Below, piece after piece: positions 26,301 to 38,300 of a stretch of 64,000 nucleotides of DNA. Positions within the stretch are counted from its first letter, which is position 1. The number at the start of each line of letters is the position of its first letter. Below the pieces are notes generated by a model, which had not been told where the DNA came from, made no database searches, and saw nothing but the letters and a program-made list of their open reading frames with translations. The position numbers and the translations under genes were made by a program. Origin of the DNA: Sabellastarte sp. h YS-2021 (taxonomy: Eukaryota; Annelida; Polychaeta; Sabellida; Sabellidae); the NCBI GenBank assembly GCA_964017235.1, contig OZ024929.1:21697464-21761463 (forward strand), in the 5' to 3' direction.

Positions 26301-29300
26301 GTCAGAGTGAAGAAGTAAAACCCCAATTGGGGATAATATTTTTTATTTATTTACATATACATCTAACAGTTACTCTAGTATTTATGTACATTTGCAAGTT
26401 ACTACACATCTTCTTATTTATTCATATTATTCCATATTTTACGAATTTCATGAACATTAACATGTAAAGCATATTCATGAATCTTTGTATATTCATGACT
26501 ATGTACAGTTAAAAGTGATGTTTAGAACTACCTTACAACTTTTAAAAAGTTTAGGGACCTAAATGATGGATGGACGTGTTGCCAGAGCCCGCAGGACCCT
26601 GGGGATGTAGGTAAGGTACATGGCTATGAGCAAGCCCGGAACCAGAATTGAAATTTGCCTTTATGGTAAGTTTGAGGCCACATTAAAGTTAAAGACTTGT
26701 AAGTTGTGAAAATTTATGAGTAATAATGAGCTAGGTGTCTCCCCCTAGGCTCCAAACAGCGTTAAGGTCAACCTAAAGTCGAGATTTCAAAGTTGCATTT
26801 TTGGAGTTACTGCAAGAGTTAAGGTCGCCTCAAGCTAGAGGTAATATTGGAATAGTGAAATTTTGATTAAAGTTGCAAAGTGTTTATAAAAGCTTGAGCA
26901 TTATTTTTATGTGACGTATAGATATTACTTAGATTGTGGAGTTAGAATAAAAAAGGGGTTGATAAAGGGCGTTTTAGTTGTTTGCAATAAGAGCTCCAAA
27001 CTCCAACTAGGGAGGAGGGGGGTAGGTATAGATGCTGCTAAAAATCCAAGGCTACTTGGTCAGTGGCATTATGATCGAGGGTTATGTATTTCCAAATACA
27101 TTCCGACATCCAGGTGCCATGGCTTTGTAAGACCTTTAATTTGACAATTTGAAATGTCAGATTTGCATCTTGTAAAATTTAGTCTTTGGAGCAAGGTCTT
27201 AAAATATCTTCTGACCTAGGAGTCAGTGAGGGGGAGCCATTTGGAGTAAACTTTATATTAATAGAGGAAAGTTGGTGGAACCAGGAGTGGTGGCTAACAA
27301 GTTTCTAATTGGTGTTACTGCACATACAGGGTTGGTTCCTAGTGAGGGTATCTTTAGTATTTTAACTGCATTTTTTGACTAGGTTTTTCGACCATTTGAA
27401 AAGGCCAAAGTACAAACAGCCTTTGGCCCATATAGGTGGTGTCACAGAGGTGAACTATTTACTGAAGGGTATTTATGTCTACAATTTGTTTGAAGGAGGG
27501 TTTGAAAGGCCTATGCAAGATATTGGCTTTGTGAAAGTATTTGATTCTGCTATCTTAAAACATTTGAGTATGAAGGCCCTGACTGGCTTTTATGGCTGAG
27601 AAATGGTATGCAAGAGTAAGGGGTGATGACCAGTTTGCATTGAGACATTGTAGATAGGAAATGAGAATCACTGGATTCAATTGATAGATTGACACTTGCA
27701 TGAAGACAGTGAAAGCTATGAAGAACTTGAATATACTTTGATAACTATGTCGGGGTTCCTGGTCTGAAGGCCATATGGGTCTTCTGTGAAGTCAATCTAG
27801 GAGACAATCCTGTTAAATAGACAAATCAATATTTAAGTGATCTCTATGTATGGTCACCCATTGATGATGTGGCACCAGACTGCTTAGCTTTACCTGGGGA
27901 TTTATGGTTAGGACCCATCTGGAGAGCAGGTCTGCAATGGTTTTTGCCTTACCTGCAATATGTTAAGTGCAATGTCCATAATGGCCGCTTGTAGTTGTAT
28001 GTTCCTAGCAATTGCAGTATGAGGTGTCTGGTCCTACCTGAGTTTAAGATCTGGACCACAACCACATTATCTCAAGCGATGTGGACCTTAGTTTTGGCCC
28101 TGTGATTTTTCCAGACTCTGAGAGCCACCAAAATATTTAGCATTTCAAGGTGAAATACCCCAGGGGGAAAGAGAAAGCATACACCTGAAATTCCCATCTG
28201 GCCCCAATACCTTGGAGACTTGCATCAAGCTCAATTTCAAGGGAGGTAGGTTTGTGATAAAAACCTAACCCAAATGAATGTCGGCGGGAAGGTTAAAAAC
28301 CTATATATGTCCCATTGAGCCTCTATAGTTAGAGCCACTTGCGCTTTCTCATGCATGCTACATAATATGTCCAGTAATCGATTTAAGAAAATCCAGGAGG
28401 TGTGAACACATTTGTTCACATACAAGAGACTCCCTAACAGCGACTGCTTAGTGCAATGCCTTTTATGATGCCATATGGAGCACATATTCATTATTTCCTG
28501 AAGTTTTACGGGGCAATTAAAAGTCGGAAAGTTTCTAAACTAGCTTTTTCTCAGAAATCTCAAAGCTCAGAGCAGGTAAAAGCTGACCCAGAACATCGAA
28601 CGATGCATCAATTTTGCCTGGAACATCAATTCCAAGGATATTGTCAATGTAGTTCATAATGTCAAAATTGCGTTGACGCATTGTGTGACAAACAATGTCG
28701 CTTGGGCACTGAAACAAGATGCTTCAGTGACAATACCCAAAGGACAGACAGATGTCTAGGAATCAGCTATTGTGATGCAAACCCAATAGATTATACTCCT
28801 CTGGGTCAAACTTGACATGCCTGATTGCTCGTTTGATGTCTACTTTGTGAATCATGAATCCATTGCCCAGTAACTTGAAGCATCTTGGTATGTTATTAGT
28901 TATTGGAAGTTTCAAAGTAAAAGAGGTATTTAGGAAAATACCTTTTGTTATATGATTAATTATTTGCCATGTTGAAAACTATGATCCTATGGTCAATTAT
29001 GATCCTTCTATTTTTGAATTGGGTTTATCTCTAGCCATTAAGGGGGATGTGCGAGGGTCAGCTAATTTGGGAGCCTTGAGTGGTCCTAAGATGTTTTTGT
29101 GGCTATTTTCTTTGTCTATAATGATATTTTGCAGAAGTATGGTTATCTGAAAGGGAAGCAAAATCTGATGAGTAAGGGTAATTGCTGGTCCCAATAGTCC
29201 TGGAGCAATTCCTCCCAGACCTGTGGATTCAATTGAAATGTTACAATAATATGGGAACTTTTGTAGTTAAAATCTTGGGAGGCTATTACCATTTGGTGTA

Positions 29301-32300
29301 AAGTCAATGGGTCTGCATCAGAAGATGACTGTGTGACCCTTTGGGGAAGGTGAAGGTCACCCATGGTGATGAAACCAAACTTTAATTTGTTCTGAGGATC
29401 CCAGAGCTGCAAAGTGGGACAGGATTACATGATTTGTCTATAACTGGGAGCTTTATCTTTCAAACACAATGGTAAGTCATATTTGCTTGTAGACTTGTTA
29501 TCTTCACCACCATTTGGTGAGTCAGATTTCTAGGGTTGTCTTTTTTTGGTTCTGGTCCACTAAGGATGTCAGACAATGAGGCTTGTGAAATCAGTATGAG
29601 TAACCTTGGTTTTTTCAAATTTACTAAAGTAAGTGATATTGGTCATATCTCTGCAATGGGCTTTGGAGGTTTCACAGTCGACTGAATGAGGAACGATGGC
29701 ATCAAGATCACACAATGCATCAATCCTGTTTTCATTTACCTTGATCAGAGTTGCAAGTTTCACTCACCTTTCACCTGCTGCCATTGGTTAGTATGACGCT
29801 GGTTTTGCTGGTTATACATTTGTTAGTATATATAGAACCTTTTTGTTTGGTGCTGTTTGTTTACAGGGTGCTCACTGGGGGCGAAGATGGTACACCCTGA
29901 GTATATGAAAACGCTTTGAATCTATAGTATTCTAACCTACAGCTAGCACTGTCACCATTATGACACATTTTACTTTTTACAGTTCTGGTAACCTTGGATA
30001 TCAGCCTATATGGAGTCGGCCAGGTGGGTTATATAACATCCTCTTTCTTCTCTTTGAAGAATACAAGACACGACCCAGGCATTTGGTCGATTTCTTCTTC
30101 CCCTGGGTGGTGGTTAGATCCGTGGGGAAGGTGCTAGCTGTGGGGCAGGTCCCACGTTCAGATTCTTCCTTTTCTGTCTGCAAATCACAATGTAAATTAA
30201 AACATTAAACTCAATTAAGACACCCTAAGTGGAACACAACAGTATCAATAACGCAGTATCAATGTAAAGTATATGCATCATGCATTTTGTTCCCTGTGAC
30301 CATTTTGCCAATTACACATGTTCCCCCATATATGCATATATCAATGAAAAAAATATTTTCTGTGAAAACTTTAAAGATTGAGTATTTTCAAAAGTTAGAG
30401 AATTTTAAGAGTGCTTAAATATTGTTTTAAATTGTTTAATGAGGCAAAATATTACCTCCACCAATCACATATGATCGTTTGAGCATGATAATGCATATAC
30501 ATTCTGGTTGGATCTTCATAAGGAAAAATATTAGAAGATCGGGATTTTGCCATTTATTTATTATTACATGCCTTGGTGGATGTCTGCACTTTCCTAGTGT
30601 TTTTGGTTATATTTGTGCTTTTCCTTTAACATTTCAGGGCAGTGTTATCAAATATACCATTCAATACCATATTAACTTTCTTCACCTGTGCTATTGGTCT
30701 GGTTCTATATGGCTACTTCTCTGGATGTGATCCACTGAGTGATCCAGACCCACAAAGACAGCTGTCAAGCCCAAACCAGGTATGTACAGCTATAGTTAAC
30801 TTGAGGTTTAAGGATTCTTTGTAAAACCCTATTGCTCCTTATCACAACTCTTCACATCCTTTAACTAGGCACAAAAATAAATCAGAATAATTATCAACAG
30901 TTGGTTGTCTTTGGCGATATATGCACATTTCTAGGGATTTATCAATAACATATAACATAGTCAAAGTGATAAGGAACATTAAATAATTGTCTTAATTAAT
31001 TAAGACAAATTAATTGCGTTTGGAAATTTTCGAGAGTTTTTGTTTCTCCCAAGTTGGGGCATGAATTGTGCTGCGCATGTGCTTTCTAGTTAATTTCTTC
31101 TGCAATGAAAGTACAACACCCTAACCAATCAAGTTGTTATATATGGAATCCAGGAAAGGACATATAATTGCTTCATTATCATTTTTGTATAGTTACCACT
31201 AATAAACAAGTCGTTACCACAAGATACTAAGTCATTCCCACATGATAGCAAGTGGTTACCACAAGATAATATGTTATTTCCACAACTCAGTAAGTCCTTG
31301 TAATGAGATACTTAGTTGTGGTAATGAGATACTGAATTGTGGGAATAGGATACTAAAAGATTACCATAAGATAATACGACCATGTGTTTTCATTCATACT
31401 CACCCCTTACTAACTCATTCCCACCATTTACTAAAGAGTTCCTATAACTTATTAAAGTTATTATTCCCACCACTTAAAAACTGATTCCCATCACTTATTA
31501 AATTGTTCCCACCATTTATTTACTCATTCCCATCACTTATTAATTTGTTCCCAGTGCTTCCTAATGCATTACCACCACTTAGTCGTTCCGATCACATATT
31601 AAGTCAGTTAAAAAGTGGCCACCACAAGATATTATGGTGCTAACTTAAGATCAGTTAGGTATATATACAAAGAAATAGTCTGTACATTGACATCAAAGCA
31701 TGACTTAGTAACTCGTGGGATGACTTTGTAACTTGAGGTAATGACTTGCTAAGTCATGGGAATGAGTCGGTATCTTGTGGTAATGACTTGCTAACTCATG
31801 GTAACAACTTAAGATTTTGTGGGAACGACAAACTATCTTGTTGGAATGATTTACTATCTTGTGGGAATGACTTACTATGTTATTTTAATATAATATAATG
31901 GCAACTCATGAAGAGTAGTAATATAATAGTTGTGCTACACACTAGTATAACATTTCCATCTTCTTTCCTGATGTATAGTTTTTAAAATGTCCTTTCAGAA
32001 TTTTTCCTATTGCATCTGTTCAGTGCCCAAGGTTATTTACTCATATATGTTTCAGTTGGTTCCACTGTTTGTCATGAAAGTTATCAACTGGCCTGGAATA
32101 CCTGGGATATTTTTGGAAGCCATTTTCAGTTCATCTCTTAGGTAAATATGAAGGAAATCATAAATTGTATTACATCCATAAAACGTTTTGAAAATAATGT
32201 ATTCTGTCTGTACATGTTACTTAAAATGGTTATTTTGTGTAAATGGTGTGTTCCATAGAATCCAGCAACTTGCTATATTTTGGTGGTTTAGATCCTACTA

Positions 32301-35300
32301 TCTTTTCCTACACTGTTCTGTGGTGGTCTTATGAGCTACATAAACCACAAAATATTATCTCATCTGAGCTCATTTGTTAGAGTTCTGTACTTTGTAGGAC
32401 ATGTTTGACACAACTAGGACAGCAATTGAAGCATGTGGTGGAATTTATTAAATCCTTTATAAACCCACAAGCTCCTATTTGCTAAACTAAAATGTATATA
32501 CTATAGAGATGACTGGGGAGGGGGTGGCTATAAGGGGTAACTCATTTTTAAACATTTTGTTTAAAACACCTTAAGACATTCTTGAATTGTGCCCATTTTT
32601 AGCGCTGTCTCCTCAGCACTGAATAGTATGGCTGCTGTGACTTGGCAAGATTTTCTCCGCTGGAAATTCCAGAATTTAACTGACAGATGCCAGACAATTG
32701 TGCTTAAGGTCATAGGTAAATGTTTAAACTATTATAGAAATTATATATCTGTAGAAAGGTATTTTAACCTTCCTGTCAGTTGTAAGTATATATACTTTTT
32801 AAAAATATACAACAATATGACAGTGTCATGACTTTATATCAATATGGCATGCTGGATATGCCATAAAGACCACCAGCACAATTATATTTTTATCTATTTA
32901 CACTATATTGAAAATGAAATATAACCAATGATAATAAAGGACTTTTCAGAACCATAAACTCAACTCAAAGCACTGTATACAACCCTCTACACCTAACCAA
33001 AATATACGATATGTAGACCACTGTAAATCAACTACTGAACGCATGTTATATCAGTGAACCTAACTGGCAGGCAAAACATATGATTGTTTATTACAATCAT
33101 ATGGTTCTCAGCCTTCCTGTTTTTACCCTCAGGGTCAGGGGTCTGAGACTAGACTAAAATGTGAGAAAAGTGGATGCAGAAAGTCCCATATGAATCAATT
33201 ATTGGGCAAATGAGTGCTAATTTATGCTAAATTATCAACCTTACCAGGCCATCAAGATAGGTTCAATACTATCTGAATTAACCAAGTTCATCTACAGGAT
33301 TCTCCAAGGTTCCGTTCTTAGCGAAATCATCAACCTACATATGGATATTAAATTCCATTTCCATTTTTACATAGCAGTTCTCCTTCCTATTTTGAACCTT
33401 TCTTGTCTCCCAGCAGTTATTCCTATAGAACCAGGTGTAGTCACCCTGATCAGCAATGCCTTACAGTTCCTCCATTCTACTCACCAGTCTTTAAGTCAGT
33501 CAAACATTTTGGCCATAGTTTTGCCTTTGAGGCTCCTAAGATCTGGAATAAACTCTCTAATGATGTGCACTGCACAACATCAGTTGCCTCCTTCAGGAAA
33601 AAGCTCTAAACTCGGCCATAGCCTCCCCTGTCACCCCTGTGTCTCCTTTGTGCGACCTGGCTTTGTCATTGGATTAACATTTATTGCCTTGTTTATGTTC
33701 AGATGCGACTTAGAGTCTGTCATTGATGGAGAGTAAGTGCTATAAAAGTCCACATCATATTAGATTAGCAATATGGATCCAATTATTAAACAGATGTTTT
33801 ATGTTGCATCAAAATTTTTATCCATCTTATCGTAAATGCACACTGCTCCAGTCTATGTTTTGTTCTACAATTCTAACTCTGTGAACAGGGCAGACAAGGC
33901 AGGAATAAAACTGGAATAATCATGACTTTTGAGGTTGTCCCTGTTCAGTCTAAATGAGTTTTGGAGTCATGTACAGACACATGGAAGATGTTTCTTGCTT
34001 TTTAAGCCATCAAAAGACCTCATGGCAACATAAACACACAGAGAACGAATATTTATGAACATAGATTTTGAAAATGTATACACAAGTCCTGACATGCCTT
34101 AAATTAATATTAATATTACTTACCATCTACATGCTACTGCCATCATTACTTAATCTTTGGCAATTCATGCATTGCTATTTTTATATTGTTATTACTACAT
34201 GTATTAAGGTCACCAGTGTCCTAGTGGTCAGCCAGCCTGGCATCTAATCACAGGCTGTCACCTCTGTGTGGGTTTGACTCCCACAAGTGACAATGCTATG
34301 GGCCTGTCCCAATATGGCCCTGGTTGTTAAACTGAATATAAAACCCAAACATTGAGGATTTGGCATGCTTAGGTAAATGATGTAAACTTATTTTACTTAT
34401 TCTCCAAACAGAGTAAATAAATGTAACATAACCATTGTATAGAAGTTACTTTGTATCTTTTGTCTGCTGATAAAATTTTATTGTGTACATTTATTGTGTA
34501 ATTTTCTATTTTATTTACTTTTGCATGACAGTTTTGCTGCATGGCATCAGTTGCACAAGTATGGCTTTCCTTTTCAGCCTACTACATGGGTCAGTTTTAC
34601 AGGTAGGTTGTGCACTTAAACATAAACAAACTTATAAATAAGAAATTGTTAGTTACATAACTTGGCCAAATTATGCATCAGATATAAATGATAAAAAAGT
34701 GATGAAATGGCACAACATTTGTATGCATTTCTTTTATTTGTTTACTTCAAAGATAATTGTATGATTTAGCAACATATATATAAAAATATATATATATACA
34801 TGCCCAGGTCTCAAAATGTTTCACTAGTGATGTCTATAAGCAACTTTGTACTCCTCATCACCAGCACTGTATTGTGCATATATCTTCATACATCTTTCTT
34901 TCATCTCCAAAATCTGCATGATGTCCTTTTGCCGTTCTACATGTTTTTGATTGCTTGGAAATTTTGTTTCTTGTCATCAATAAATTTGTGTTTTTCTGAT
35001 TCTCTGTATTCCCCCCCCCCCTTCAATTTTGACACTGTCAAGTGTGTAGTGCTCTCGTCGTGATGTCTCCTTTAGTCTTCGTAATAGTCTTCTGAATCAG
35101 TAGTACCATATCTTAAGTTCTAGCTTATGCTGCTGTGGATTTTGATGTCCCATATCATAACTTGGTACAACTTCAACACAAAAGTCTTACTTGTGTTTGT
35201 ATTGTGTGCAGCAATATTGATATGACAATTCTATCAACAGAAGAACAATAGATTAAATAGGCTTTACCGATATAAAGACAAATTAATTTACTCTTTACAA

Positions 35301-38300
35301 TACTGTGTAGAGGTGATCAGTTGCTATTTATTGCTCCCAATTAGCACAAATAGTCCTCTGCAGAAACATTTAATTTATTGTCTTGGTCACTTTGGTACCC
35401 ATATCTCCCCCCTTATATATTATGATCCATAGCAGGAAATTCAAGTGTTTGCTGATGACAAACAAATGTGGTTAAATTCTCTGTATTATGTTGTTGCCAG
35501 GTTAAGGTGTGTGACGTTATGATGTGGGGCCAGTTCATGTCCTGGATGTTTGTATAGCAAGCAATGTTTAAACCCAAACTTAATTGAATGAAACAAAATA
35601 TTGCACTTATGTGGACCATATGCCATTAATTAGAAGATATATTTTTTTTAAACTATTATAATTGTTATTATTATTAGATAGGCAGGCATTCCCTAGCTCA
35701 TTAATGTTTTTTAAAGGTCCATAAAACACCATATTTGCACAGATTCTTTCATTATCCGCCCGCTATTTTGGGAATAATAATATTAATGCATGTTTTAACG
35801 TTTCTCGTAAGTTTGTTTACAATAGATTTGCTCCCACTTGAAATTTTCAAAATGCCATATCTACCTTATTATTTGATGGATTTTGATCAAATAAAAAGAG
35901 TATAAACAGCTTAAAAGCATTTTTACAATAGAACGAGTACAAATGGTATGAGTTAAAGTTAAGGAATGAAAAATCGTAAAAAATGTGAATGTTTTGAATG
36001 AGTGCATTACTGATGGTGAAATAAATAACATTTTACAGGATCAAAGTTCATTAATCTTGGTGGCCGTGAGTGTAGAATGCTTGATATTTTAATCGTGGGG
36101 GATGGGGTTTGAATCCCAGCAGGACAGTTTAATTTTTTTTTGTATTTAGCTTTTTAAAGCAATCTTTTAAAAAGGGTTTTAACATTAAAATTATTAAAAT
36201 TAAAATTATTTTGAACATGTTTACAGTTATAGATAAACACTTGAATCAAAATATATGGTTTCCTTTGAAGTACTACAGTTTTGCAAGAAAATGTTAGAAT
36301 AATACTTAATATTTATGAGAATTTAGGTGAATAATAATGACAAATGCAGATCTAATAATAATAGTAATAATATGATTTTGCACGGGCATTATAGGTTTTT
36401 ACAGGCACTTCATGAATCATTACTGCACTCAGGCCTAACGGCCCTCGAGCTGTAATGATTCATGGCGTGCCTGTAAAAACCTATAATGCCCTACAAAATC
36501 ACATTATTGTACTATTACAGACGAACTCTCATGTTATATGTTACATATAGGACTACGCAAGGGCCATAACTTCTCATATCACCCTCATCCCCCCAAAATA
36601 ATCTACTTGTTTGTTTATTATGCACAAAATTTTGATGTAAAGCTAGAAATATGAATGACCTTGAATGAAAAAAAATAGTATTAAGCAAAAACGTAAAACA
36701 TTTTTTTGTGAAAAAAATAAGTGAAACTTAATTTTCAAATTTACCACAATGTGTGTGCCTTTCTGATTATTATTTAATGAATATTTACAGGCAAACATAA
36801 GTTTTGGTTCTTCAGCAAATAGTCCACTGTTGGGTATCTTCATTCTTGGTGCTTTCTTCAGAAAAACAAATTGGTTGGTAAGTGACTAAATAAAAGATAA
36901 AGAGACAATAGATTTGAAAATTATTTAAAGTGTAGTCATTCCAAGATATAGCCTCTTTCCGCTGCAAGATTTAGTTTCAGTGTAGCTGCAGCTATGCATA
37001 TTGATCAAGTAAGGAGGTTACTTCATCACAATCTTACCTTCACAACTGAAGCATCAAAAGAAAAAAACTTTCACAGAGCTTCCATCCTTTTTGAAATCCG
37101 GGAAATAAAGTGTTATACAAAACTTATTGTGAAGAAACATGCCTTGACAGTTTTGAGAGACTGATAAGAAAGTCTTCTGTATAACGTTTGATGATCTAAT
37201 TAGAGAACGGATGTAAAATAATACTGAAAACTGGATAGAAATATCTACAAAACATTTTCCTCCATAAATTGATCACTTTGATGATTTAAAGCCATTATAT
37301 TTAAGCCATTAGCAGAGACCCTTTTAATTGTTGCGATATAATAATATAAACCAATTTTCCTACAAGGTTTCAACTGATTTTTGTAATGTGGACGAATTAT
37401 TTTTATAATATAAGCAATGTCAGGACATGACAAGGCTATAAAAGGACAGGTGCACACCATTCCTCATTCTCATAAACAGTATATATAATATTTACCCTGC
37501 CTGTTGATTAATCACAGTCCCTGTCACCCCAGAACAAAGAGTCACTGGGATTATATATATTTATTATACAATAAATGTTTCTACTAAAAATACTTGTAAA
37601 GACATGTACAAAGACATTAAAGAGTACATAAAAGAATATTACAAAACATTAAAAATTGACATTATAATCTCATAAGTATATATGTGGAGACTCCCCCCAT
37701 GACCCCAATTGAACTGAGGTTGACCTGAAGGTGAAATCGAAAATTACCTGAGGTAAAATCTAGTTAATGAACAGGTAAATGCATAGTAAATATAAGCCCA
37801 GTTGGAAGGTGAAAACAAATACCTGGAGGTGAAACTCAGGTGAATTAAGGTCAAAGGTCAAGGTGAACCATGAACTAGCATTTAGTTACCATTCCAACTT
37901 GAGGGGTGAAAACAATACCTCCATGTATGACAAGGAGAGGTGAATTAAGGTCGAAGGTCAAGGTCACCCCAGCAAATCCTGGACCCTGAGTTTAAAAGTG
38001 GAGATGTCCAACCAGGTCACAAGGTCATAATATAGTAAACACATATAAAATTCTGACTAAAGTGTGATATAATAATGACAAGAAGGGGCCCATATAGCTC
38101 CAATGTAATATGGCAACAGATAAAATGTGTCATTTAAAATTATGAAAATTAAAACATATAACTGATAGAAGGCAAACACAATTAACATGGATATCAAGTT
38201 CGTTGGGCACAAGCCAGGACATTTCCCAACCACTTCCCACCAAGACAATAATAACCAAGCATGGGATTAAAATATTTATTATAATCATGAATATTCAATT

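Noticed and set aside
26321-26332. Perfect 12-bp palindrome CCCCAATTGGGG
   Set aside because: Expected by chance in a window this long; no paired structure around it.
31190-31885. Regular ~21-bp repeats resembling a CRISPR array
   Set aside because: Units are degenerate, occur in both orientations and lack unique spacers of constant length; the context is a eukaryotic intron.
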